From Paucidesulfovibrio gracilis DSM 16080 (lineage in GTDB: Bacteria > Desulfobacterota > Desulfovibrionia > Desulfovibrionales > Desulfovibrionaceae): a stretch of 37,450 nucleotides of DNA. The stretch lies in the NCBI RefSeq assembly GCF_900167125.1, contig NZ_FUYC01000020.1, positions 1 through 37,450 of the forward strand. Reading direction: 5' to 3'. The notes beneath the pieces are model-generated. The model saw nothing but the letters and a program-made list of their open reading frames with translations, made no database searches and was not told the DNA's origin. Shown piece after piece: positions 30,047 to 37,450 of the stretch (within the stretch, counting starts at the first letter, position 1; each line of letters starts with the position of its first letter). A program made the position numbers and the translations under genes.

Positions 30047-30997
30047 ATGCCTGCTTCTGCCCACGTGTCCACGGCCCATTCCACTGTTCCGCCGTCCGCC
30101 ACTGCCCTGGAACAAACCGCATTGATTCTGGAAGGCGGAGGCCTGCGCGGGGTCTACACCAGCGGTGTGCTGCGGTTGTTCATGGACCGAGGTCTGTGGT
30201 TTCCCAATGTGCTCGGCGTTTCCATGGGAGCCTGCAACGCGGCCAATTACCTTTCCCGACAGGTGGAACGCAACGAGATCGTCAACGTGGCCTTTGTGCA
30301 TGATCCAAGATACTTGAGCATGGGACGTTTGTTGCGTGGGGGTGACCTTTTCGGCATGGACTTTATCTTCCAGGACATCCCGGACCGGCTGGTGCCGTTT
30401 GATTATGCCGGGTTTCTCGATAATCCCGCTCGGTTCTGGGTCGTGACCACGGATTGCCGCACCGGGCGGCCCGTGTATCATGAAAAGTCCGCCTGGGATC
30501 GGGCCGAGACCATGACCCTGTTGCGAGCCACATGCAGCCTGCCCGTACTGGCCAAACCCGTGGCCTGGACCGACCCGGCAGGCCGGGCGCGCTTGCTGCT
30601 GGACGGGGGCATTGCCGATCCCGTTCCGTTGCAACACAGCCGGGACCAAGGGCTGACGCGCCCCGTGCTGGTGCTCACCCAGCCCAAGGGCTACCGGAAA
30701 TCCCCCACCCGGGGCCGCTTGCTGGCCAGGTTGCGCCATCCAACCCTGCGCGGCCTGCACCGCGCCCTGCGCGACCGGCACGAGCGCTATAACCGGCTCA
30801 TGGATGAAATCGACGACCTGGAACGGACGGGCAAGGCGCTGGTGATCCGCCCGGACGCACCGCTCCAGGCCGGACGCGTGGAACGCGACCAAACCATGCT
30901 GCGCCGGGTCATCCGCCAGGGGCATGAGGACGCGGCCGCGCAATGGAACAACCTGCAGGACTTTCTTGCCGCTTCCGCAGCATCCTCCTTTTCCTGA
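30047..30997 (+). CDS. Patatin-like phospholipase (RssA/YjjU type)
   Basis: 316 aa from the ATG at 30047, with GGAG 6 nt upstream; the frame extends further but without support. The patatin catalytic dyad is visible: oxyanion loop EGGGLRG (about 29-35), nucleophile GVSMG with Ser59, and DGGIADPVPL with Asp186. It would hydrolyse acyl esters of phospholipids or other lipids. A basic C-terminal region (LARLRHPTLRGLHRALRDRHERYNRLMDEIDDLE) follows the fold, typical of the YjjU-like group. There is no signal peptide, so it acts in the cytoplasm or on the inner face of the membrane. Confidence 0.9.
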   Translation: MPASAHVSTAHSTVPPSATALEQTALILEGGGLRGVYTSGVLRLFMDRGLWFPNVLGVSMGACNAANYLSRQVERNEIVNVAFVHDPRYLSMGRLLRGGDLFGMDFIFQDIPDRLVPFDYAGFLDNPARFWVVTTDCRTGRPVYHEKSAWDRAETMTLLRATCSLPVLAKPVAWTDPAGRARLLLDGGIADPVPLQHSRDQGLTRPVLVLTQPKGYRKSPTRGRLLARLRHPTLRGLHRALRDRHERYNRLMDEIDDLERTGKALVIRPDAPLQAGRVERDQTMLRRVIRQGHEDAAAQWNNLQDFLAASAASSFS

Positions 30998-31169
30998 TGA
31001 AATAGCATGCAAAGGGGCTTGTGTGCCGGACCATCACTGGCCATTTTATCCGCTTTACGCTCATCGCAACGGGAAAAGCAGCGTTGAGGGATCGCTGCTT
31101 TGCGCCTGCCCTGCTTGCGCGAATCCCGGAAACAGGGCATTCATACGGTAACACGCACGGGAGGGGACC

Positions 31170-33887
31170 ATGCCACGATGTCGTTGTTGCCGTCCGGTTT
31201 TTGCCGGGAATCGATTGGTATCATTTTGGATGCATGCCGTTGTTTTGGCCATGGTGTTGTTCGCGACATGGGGGGGAGGTCCGGCCCTGGCCGCGCTGCC
31301 CCTGGCCGAGCAGGAAAAACTGCTTTGGCGGGCCGTGGAAGACGTGCTGGCCGAACACCCGGAATGGGCAGCACAAACGCGTCTGCTGGGTGTGGGATCC
31401 TGGATGGGCGGCTCGCCCGGACCCAATGCGGATATCGACATCACCGTGGGACATGCGGACCGGGCCACGGAAAAAAAGCTGGCCCAGAGCATCCAGGCCC
31501 GGGTGGATGAACTGGCCGCCGGAGCCGGACATGAGGTCAAGGTGACCTTCAGTCGTGACGTGCTGTTTGAGGACCGCTTCCGAGGCGAGGTGGGGCAAAA
31601 GTTTTTCTACGACTACGCGGACAAGACCGGGGATTACCGTTCCTGTTTTGTGATGGAGGCGGGACCGGAGGGCATCCGGCCGCGCCGTGCGCGCACAGAG
31701 CGCTTTTGGATCGACACGGGTCAGAAGATTCCGCGCCAGGTGGAGGGAGCCTATCGGTTCGTGGAGGATTCCGTGGTGTTTCTGGAGCGGTATTCCACCA
31801 AGCCTACCCTGGTGCAGGCGGAAAAAGCCGCCAAATATCTGGATAACTACGAATCGTTTCTCAAGGAACACCTGCGCCGCAACATCGGCACGTTGAACGG
31901 CCTGGATGAATTGCCCGAAGCCATGCGCACCCGCATGCGCGCTCTGCTGCGATACAAGGCCGAAGTCGGACGCGACGCCGGGCGTGCCGCAGAGCGGCTG
32001 CGTGACGCCCTGGGCGTGGAAAGCAAAATCGCCCTGGAAGCGGAATTGCGTTCCTTTGTCCGCGATACCCGCCGCTACCTGATCAATGCCCGTGACGACG
32101 TGGAACTTGTGGAGCGCCTGCACCGGGCCGGATTGCTGGACCGGGCGGGCGGCCCGGCCCGCGCCGTGAAGATGCGCGACAGCCTGCTCACCCGCGTATT
32201 TCGCCGGGCCAAGGTTCCTCTGGCCGCGCTGGACGCCTATATGATCATGAAGGCCTACTACGAGGGAGGCATCCAGGCGGCGGCCCTGGAAACCGGGCTG
32301 GCCCTGGCCGGATACGCGGTTCCTCCGGCCCTGGTCGCGGGCATTGTGGCCGAGCTGGCCCGGGAAGTGTTTGTGGCGGGCGTGGAATGGGCCGGCAACG
32401 AACTCGTCTTTGACACCATTAACGACAGTTTTCTCGCGGGCCATATCTATGCCATGGCTTCGCCCGTGCAGATTTTTACCTGGGATCAGAGTCCGTTCCG
32501 CGGTTTGACCCGGCAGACCCTGGCCTGTCGGTTCACCAGTATGGAGATGATTCGGGCGGGCGTGAACCAGTATTTGGAACTGGCCAAGTCCTGGCGGGCC
32601 GGACTGTTCGCTTCCGAAGGGTCCGGGGACATCACGCCCCGGCTTTTTGCCCGCATGGAGGCGGACCGCCAACGCTCTGCGGAGTGGCTGGACCAGCAGC
32701 GAGATTTCGGTTTGCTGCTGGCTCGCGGCGTGTATGCGAACGTTCCAAGGCCGCTGCGTGCCGTAATCAACGGCCAGCCCGCGAGCCTGGAAGCCGTAGC
32801 CCCGGCCTCGACGAATCAACCCGCGGAATTCCGTCTGGAACTGGAAGCCTTATTTGGATTGGGACGCGTGGTTCCTTCCAACTATGGGTTCTATGAGCGC
32901 ATTATTTGTGAACGGGGAGTGGAACAGGCCGGAGTCTGGTTACAGGAGCATATGGTGGAGCAGTTTCGGCCCGGCTATAGCGTGCGCGTGGCCGTGGAAA
33001 CCAACCATACCGAGGGATGGGTACTGGAAGGGAATTGGCCCAAGCATGGTTCAAAATTCTGGTTCGCGTCGGAAAACGCATCCTATGCCCGTGCATTGCG
33101 TACACTGCGAATTCGGCCCACACCCGGGGCGCGGTCCGATTGCACGGTTCGGATCACCTTTTCCACGGCCTTTAATGAGGGCGAGACCCCGAGGCAGGAA
33201 CAGATCACGGTTCGGCTGCGGGCGTCCCTGGCGCATGCGACCCTGGCGGTTGACGTGGTGGACGCGGCATCCGGCGCTCCTGTTTCCTCGGCAACGATTC
33301 AGGCGGACGGCCCGGCCGGGCTTTCCACAACAGGGGCGCGGGCACGGTTTGAGGATGTCCCCGGGGGGATGTATACGGTGCGCGGCTCGGCACCGGGATA
33401 TGCGGGCGACGTCACAAGGGTTCGCGCCCTGCCCGGAGGCCAAGCCACGGCCAGGCTGCAGCTCATTCCCCTGGAACAGCCTGCCCCGGAACCGGATTCC
33501 CCGGCTCCACCCCGGCCCGACACGCAGAAACCGCGTCCGCCCAAACCAGAACCCAAGCCCGAACCCAAACCTGATCCCGCCTTGGAGCATCAGGCGTTGT
33601 GCGACTGCATCAACACCTACAAAACCACGGTGGAGACCCAAAAGTTGTTGGAAGGCTGCCGCAAGGTCAACGGCGCGAATTTTTGCGGCGGGGAAATGCG
33701 GCTGGTGCAGCCCTACACATGGGATGAGCAGCAAGAGGCCTGCGTGGGCCGTGCGGAATGGTGGGATTGCGACAAGAGCCGCCGTGCCGGAGAGGAGTGG
33801 TTCAACACGTCCACTGTTCACGGACCCGTGAACCGGAGCAGTGCGGCCTGGTTCTGCCGCCAGTTGGGAATCAAGCCCGGCCAGTGA
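31170..33887 (+). CDS. Large exported protein, nucleotidyltransferase-like N-terminus
   Basis: 905 aa. The ATG at 31170 follows GGAGGGG. A signal peptide ends near ALA (residue 41). Residues 72-92 read LLGVGSWMGGSPGPNADIDI, which fits the hG(G/S)...Dh(D/E)h pattern of the nucleotidyltransferase fold (Asp88, Asp90). A third carboxylate is not obvious. A long helical middle has a glycine/alanine-rich hydrophobic stretch near 375-400. At about 690-770 is a carboxypeptidase-regulatory-like beta domain (LAVDVVDAASGAPVSSATI...GGMYTVRGSAPGYAG), then a Pro/Lys/Glu linker (about 770-805) and a Cys-rich end (CDCINTYK...CRKVNGANFC...EACV...WDCD). It is probably periplasmic or exported. I do not recognise a named family. 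Confidence 0.8.
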   Translation: MPRCRCCRPVFAGNRLVSFWMHAVVLAMVLFATWGGGPALAALPLAEQEKLLWRAVEDVLAEHPEWAAQTRLLGVGSWMGGSPGPNADIDITVGHADRATEKKLAQSIQARVDELAAGAGHEVKVTFSRDVLFEDRFRGEVGQKFFYDYADKTGDYRSCFVMEAGPEGIRPRRARTERFWIDTGQKIPRQVEGAYRFVEDSVVFLERYSTKPTLVQAEKAAKYLDNYESFLKEHLRRNIGTLNGLDELPEAMRTRMRALLRYKAEVGRDAGRAAERLRDALGVESKIALEAELRSFVRDTRRYLINARDDVELVERLHRAGLLDRAGGPARAVKMRDSLLTRVFRRAKVPLAALDAYMIMKAYYEGGIQAAALETGLALAGYAVPPALVAGIVAELAREVFVAGVEWAGNELVFDTINDSFLAGHIYAMASPVQIFTWDQSPFRGLTRQTLACRFTSMEMIRAGVNQYLELAKSWRAGLFASEGSGDITPRLFARMEADRQRSAEWLDQQRDFGLLLARGVYANVPRPLRAVINGQPASLEAVAPASTNQPAEFRLELEALFGLGRVVPSNYGFYERIICERGVEQAGVWLQEHMVEQFRPGYSVRVAVETNHTEGWVLEGNWPKHGSKFWFASENASYARALRTLRIRPTPGARSDCTVRITFSTAFNEGETPRQEQITVRLRASLAHATLAVDVVDAASGAPVSSATIQADGPAGLSTTGARARFEDVPGGMYTVRGSAPGYAGDVTRVRALPGGQATARLQLIPLEQPAPEPDSPAPPRPDTQKPRPPKPEPKPEPKPDPALEHQALCDCINTYKTTVETQKLLEGCRKVNGANFCGGEMRLVQPYTWDEQQEACVGRAEWWDCDKSRRAGEEWFNTSTVHGPVNRSSAAWFCRQLGIKPGQ

Positions 33888-33979
33888 CCCTGGCTGCATT
33901 GCCCGCCGGTTTTGCTGGCTCCTGGTGCGCCCGCTTGTGAACCGGCCTGGAGGTTGACGCTTTTCCACTCAGGTTCGCC

Positions 33980-34021
33980 AAAAAAAATCGCCCAACGCAC
34001 GGACATACTGTGCGTTGGGCG
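33980..34021. terminator. Terminator of the lepA-lepB operon
   Basis: A perfect 12-bp stem CGCCCAACGCAC/GTGCGTTGGGCG (33989-34000, 34010-34021). On the minus strand it is followed by a run of seven T residues, so it ends the leftward lepB transcript. On the plus strand GTTGTTT follows, giving weaker termination for the 31170 gene. A second inverted repeat GTTTACAGC/GCTGTAAAC lies at 34025-34044. Confidence 0.85.
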
Positions 34022-34057
34022 GTTGTTTACAGCACGCTGTAAACGGGTCGGAGTGCG

Positions 34058-34690
34058 TCAGCGCACAAGATCCCCGATGCGATTCCAGCGCACGCTGCTG
34101 TCTAAATGATCCCAGGACCAGTATAAAATCCAGGCTTTCCCGATGATGGCCTCGCGGTCCACAAATCCCCAGAAACGGGAGTCGCGGGAGTCGTCGCGGT
34201 TGTCGCCCATCACAAAGTATTTGTTTTCCGGTACGGTGAACTCGGCCAAAAAGTCGCGGCGGCTGGGCAGGATGCGCGGATCCGAGTGCTGGATGTACGC
34301 TTCGTCCAGCGCCTGGCCGTTGCGGTAGACCACCTTGTCGCGGATTTCGATGCGGTCCCCGGGCAGACCAATGATGCGCTTGATGAAGTCCATGCTCGGG
34401 TTTTCCGGATACTCGAACACAATGATGTCGCCGTGGTCGGGATCGCCCGTGGGCAGGATGGAAATGTTGGTGAAGGGTACCTTGATATCGTAGGAAAAGC
34501 GGGTCACGAGCAGGTGGTCGCCGATTTGCAGCGTCTCCAGCATGGAGCCTGACGGGATTTTGAACGCCTGCACCACAAAGGAACGGATGAACAGGGCCAG
34601 AATCACGGCAATGACAATGGCCTCGATCCACTCGCGCAATTTGGCAATGGGGTCGTCGGGGGCAGCGGATTTTTTCTTCCTGAAAAACAT
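34058..34690 (-). CDS. lepB: Signal peptidase I
   Basis: 210 aa. A hydrophobic membrane anchor (about 22-40, WIEAIVIAVILALFIRSFVVQ) is followed by the catalytic box FKIPSGSM (Ser49), FIKRIIGLPGDRIE with the general base Lys104, and the last family box GDNRDDSRDSRFWG. It is a single-pass inner-membrane protease whose active site faces the periplasm and removes Sec/Tat signal peptides. The gene starts 40 bp after lepA on the same strand, the classic lepA-lepB pair. Confidence 0.97.
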   Translation of the reverse strand: MFFRKKKSAAPDDPIAKLREWIEAIVIAVILALFIRSFVVQAFKIPSGSMLETLQIGDHLLVTRFSYDIKVPFTNISILPTGDPDHGDIIVFEYPENPSMDFIKRIIGLPGDRIEIRDKVVYRNGQALDEAYIQHSDPRILPSRRDFLAEFTVPENKYFVMGDNRDDSRDSRFWGFVDREAIIGKAWILYWSWDHLDSSVRWNRIGDLVR

Positions 34691-34730
34691 GGGGGAATTC
34701 CTCTTGCGCGTTGATTAGTTGGATCCGGCC

Positions 34731-36533
34731 TTATTCATCCCCGGCCTTGAGCACGGCAAGGAAGGCCTCCTGCGGGATTTCCACATTGCCCATGCGACGC
34801 ATGCGCTTTTTGCCTTCCTTCTGCTTTTCCAGGAGCTTACGCTTTCGTGTAATGTCGCCGCCATAGCACTTGGCCGTGACATCCTTGCGGAAGGGCGCGT
34901 TGCGCTCCTTGGCCACGATCTTGCGGCCGATGGCCGCCTGGATGACCACTTCGAACATCTGGCGCGGAATGGACCGCTTCAGCTTCAGGGCCAGGCTGCG
35001 ACCCATGCGGGGGGCGTTCTCCCGATGCACGATGATGGAAAAGGCGTCCACGGGATCGCCGTTGATGAGAATGTCCAGCTTGATCATGTCGGCTTCGCGG
35101 TAGTCGATGACCTCGTAATCCAGGGAGGCATAGCCCTTGGTGGAGGACTTCAACTTGTCGAAAAAGTCGTACATGATTTCCGCGAACGGAATCTCATAGG
35201 TGATGATGACACGGTTTATCCCGGCATAGTTGATATTTTTCTGAATGCCGCGCTTTTCTTCACACAGCGCCAAAACCGCGCCCACAAAGTCGTTGGGTAC
35301 ATGGACTTCCAGGCGCACATACGGCTCGCGGACCACCTCGATCTCCTGGGGATCGGGCAGCTTGCTGGGGTTGTCGATGAGCAGTTCCTCGCCGTCCGTG
35401 TTGCGCACCTGGTAGACCACGGACGGAGCCGTGGTGATCAAGCGAGCCTCGAACTCCCGTTCCAGGCGCTCCTGAATGATCTCAATGTGCAGCAGGCCGA
35501 GAAAGCCGCATCGGAACCCGAATCCCAAAGCCTGGGAAGTTTCCGGCTCAAAGGTGAACGCCGCGTCGTTGAGCTGGAGCTTTTCCAATGCGGCCTTAAG
35601 GGTTTCATATTCCGCCGGCTCCACAGGATACAGCCCGGCAAAGACCATGGGCTTGACCTTTTGGAATCCGGGATACGGCGTGTCCGTGGGATTCTCCGGC
35701 TTGGTGATGGTGTCGCCAACCGGCGCATCGCCCAGCTCCTTCATGGAAGCGCAGAGAAAACCAACCTCGCCGGGACCAAGCTCCTTCACATCCTTTGGGC
35801 CGGGCGAAAACACGCCCAGCTTGGTGACTTCAAAGTCCCGCTTGGTGGAAAAAATACGGATGCGGTCACCCTTTTTCAGGCTCCCGTCAATGATGCGAAA
35901 CAGCACCACAACGCCCTGGTAGGAGTCATACCAGGAGTCAAAAATCAACGCCTTGAACGGCGCGTCCGCAGAACCCTTGGGCGGGGGCAGCTGCTCCACG
36001 ATCTGCTGGAGCACCTGGTCCACGTTCAGGCCGGTCTTGGCGCTTACGGTCACAGCCCCGGACGCGTCCAGGCCAATGACCTCTTCGATTTCTTCGGCCA
36101 CCCGCTCAGGCTCGGCGCTGGGTAAATCCGCCTTGTTCAACACCGGGATCACTTCCAGGTCGTTGTCCAGAGCCAAATACACGTTGGCCAGGGTCTGGGC
36201 CTCCACGCCCTGGGTGGCGTCCACCACGAGCAACGCGCCCTCGCACGCGGCCAGGGAACGGGAAACCTCGTAGCTGAAGTCCACATGGCCGGGCGTATCA
36301 ATGAGATTGAGCGTGTATTCCTGTCCGTCCGGCGCTGTGTAGGGGATGCGCACGGCCTGCGCCTTGATGGTGATGCCCCGTTCTTGTTCCAGCTCCATGC
36401 GGTCCAGGTACTGCTCCTTCTTGTCACGGTCCGTCAACAGGCCCGTAAGCTCAAGGATGCGGTCGGCCAGGGTGGATTTGCCATGGTCGATGTGAGCAAT
36501 GATGCTGAAATTGCGGATCTTGGCGGTGTCCAT
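34731..36533 (-). CDS. lepA: Elongation factor 4 (LepA)
   Basis: 600 aa, the family's usual length, from the ATG at 36533 ([21 protein letters not shown]). An upstream in-frame extension to 36668 is rejected. The GTPase motifs are AHIDHGKST (G1), ERGITI (G2), DTPGHVDF (G3), NKADLP (G4) and SAKTG (G5). The C-terminal EF4-specific domain includes [34 protein letters not shown]. It acts on ribosomes, back-translocating or aiding initiation under stress. The ribosome site is weak. lepB follows. Confidence 0.97.
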   Translation of the reverse strand: MDTAKIRNFSIIAHIDHGKSTLADRILELTGLLTDRDKKEQYLDRMELEQERGITIKAQAVRIPYTAPDGQEYTLNLIDTPGHVDFSYEVSRSLAACEGALLVVDATQGVEAQTLANVYLALDNDLEVIPVLNKADLPSAEPERVAEEIEEVIGLDASGAVTVSAKTGLNVDQVLQQIVEQLPPPKGSADAPFKALIFDSWYDSYQGVVVLFRIIDGSLKKGDRIRIFSTKRDFEVTKLGVFSPGPKDVKELGPGEVGFLCASMKELGDAPVGDTITKPENPTDTPYPGFQKVKPMVFAGLYPVEPAEYETLKAALEKLQLNDAAFTFEPETSQALGFGFRCGFLGLLHIEIIQERLEREFEARLITTAPSVVYQVRNTDGEELLIDNPSKLPDPQEIEVVREPYVRLEVHVPNDFVGAVLALCEEKRGIQKNINYAGINRVIITYEIPFAEIMYDFFDKLKSSTKGYASLDYEVIDYREADMIKLDILINGDPVDAFSIIVHRENAPRMGRSLALKLKRSIPRQMFEVVIQAAIGRKIVAKERNAPFRKDVTAKCYGGDITRKRKLLEKQKEGKKRMRRMGNVEIPQEAFLAVLKAGDE

Positions 36534-36709
36534 AGAATATACGCGGTCCGTGGGTTCCAGTTTTTCGGTGGAGCCACTTGTATAGGATTCATGCGCGCCT
36601 GTCCAATAAGAGCACCCCGGAACGCGCGGAATGCCCGCGTGCCGGGAGTGGGTGGCTGCATGGTCCACTGTGGCTGATGGAGAATGACGCCCGATGCGCC
36701 GAGAACACC

Positions 36710-37228
36710 CTACATGGAGTTGGTGAAGGAATCGACCTTTTCCGTACCCATTTGGCGGCGGGTGTGTCGAAAATCACGAGCGTCCGCCCTGAGCCGCCGC
36801 ACAAGCTGGGAAGAAAGATCGTCCGGCGTGGAACGTAGCACCACGGAACGGATGCGCTCCCCGTTTTGCACATCCATCTCATACCAATAGCGCAACGGCG
36901 TGTCCCGGTTCAGCTCGGCATATTTGTCCTGGGCTTCCACATGAATGCGCAACTGCCGCGCATGCGCCAGTTCCCCGGCAAGCAGACCGTCAATAAGCCG
37001 CTCCTCCCCGCCACTCCAGCGCAACTCCTTGGGCGTGAGCGGTCCGGTCCAGACAAGCCGCTTGGCAGAACGCCGGGATTCGCTGCCCAGCGCCTGTAAG
37101 TCAAATCGGGAATTCTGGCTGAAAAATAAGGCCAACAGACCCAAACCAACCAATACCAGAATCACGGTCCAAACGTGCTGGCTCTTGTTTTCTTTCGGCT
37201 TAAGAGAAAGATTCCAGTCTGCGGACAT
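36710..37228 (-). CDS. Uncharacterised single-TM protein
   Basis: 172 aa from the ATG at 37228 with GGAAG upstream; the frame is open further but unsupported. One membrane helix is visible at about 18-38 ([19 protein letters not shown]), with a positive N-terminus (SLKPKENK), so the remainder would face the periplasm. The outer part ([26 protein letters not shown]...[39 protein letters not shown]) is mixed alpha/beta. I know no family for it. It lies on the same strand as lepA, 176 bp upstream, and could be co-transcribed. Confidence 0.65.
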   Translation of the reverse strand: MSADWNLSLKPKENKSQHVWTVILVLVGLGLLALFFSQNSRFDLQALGSESRRSAKRLVWTGPLTPKELRWSGGEERLIDGLLAGELAHARQLRIHVEAQDKYAELNRDTPLRYWYEMDVQNGERIRSVVLRSTPDDLSSQLVRRLRADARDFRHTRRQMGTEKVDSFTNSM

Positions 37229-37379
37229 CAGGAGCTTCCTGGCTGCGGTGGTGGCGAATAACAAGCCGCGATTCAAACTGAAAACAGCGATAACTGGTTT
37301 CACTAAAAAAAACAACGCAGAAGCAAATTCCAGCCTCCGGCCAGCCAGACTGCTCCGAGGAACCGATCCCGGCATTTTT

Positions 37380-37450
37380 GCCTCCGGCGGCCAGGAGGCC
37401 CGTGGCCCCCTGGACTCCCATTTACCGCCCGCGCTTTGCGCGGCCGGGAT
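37380..37450 (+). repeat. Hairpin-rich TIR element, copy C (cut by window edge)
   Basis: The first 71 bp match copy B closely from its terminal repeat GCCTCCGGCGGCCAGG, through the CCCCCTGGACTCCC stretch, into the GCGCGGCCGGG region. It has the same orientation as copy B. The rest lies outside the window. The 150 bp before it, upstream of the 37228 gene, show no other feature. Confidence 0.75.

Overview
The window looks like a chromosomal segment from a Desulfovibrio-type sulfate reducer (Desulfovibrionaceae). This is inferred from four things: the dnaA-dnaN-gyrB-gyrA-TPR lipoprotein block, a DUF39/COG1900 homocysteine-biosynthesis gene divergent from dnaA, an acs-DUF4911 pair, and GC-rich codon use in the core genes. 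No species call is possible from the sequence alone.

Layout. 1-6616: a radical SAM gene, a WbpE-like sugar aminotransferase, a propeller-type lipoprotein, a universal stress protein, and a second sugar aminotransferase coupled to a PglD/NeuD-like acyltransferase (nucleotide-sugar or surface-glycan chemistry). 6617-7062: a 375-bp hairpin-rich repeat with perfect 16-bp terminal inverted repeats. 7063-16810: the DUF39 homocysteine gene (leftward), then dnaA, dnaN, gyrB, gyrA and a TPR lipoprotein (rightward). dnaA starts with TTG and sits behind a strong intrinsic terminator. No consensus DnaA boxes were found by eye.

16945-24265 is an AT-richer island. It is built from modules that share one junction design: a terminator hairpin, about 39 nt that includes a tRNA 3'-half-like stretch, a 12-bp core, about 80 nt of AT-rich DNA, and a paired GGTTGGCA motif. 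The full design occurs three times with 92-94 bp between core and arm motif. The cargo is conflict genes. One is a nuclease-STAND NTPase-SEC-C protein of antiviral STAND (Avs-like) architecture with a small downstream partner. It is followed by a tyrosine-recombinase remnant, a toxin-44-like fragment with a membrane protein, a fuller toxin-44-like gene with another membrane protein, and a ParD/ParE pair. The STAND operon and the modular junctions are the best candidates for something undescribed.

24307-37450 returns to core-like DNA: acs with a DUF4911 gene, a LytTR regulator with a degenerate receiver, a second copy of the hairpin repeat, a TIGR01777 epimerase-like gene, cheW, a patatin-like lipase, a large exported protein with a nucleotidyltransferase-like N-terminus, lepA-lepB, a one-TM protein, and the start of a third repeat copy cut by the window edge.
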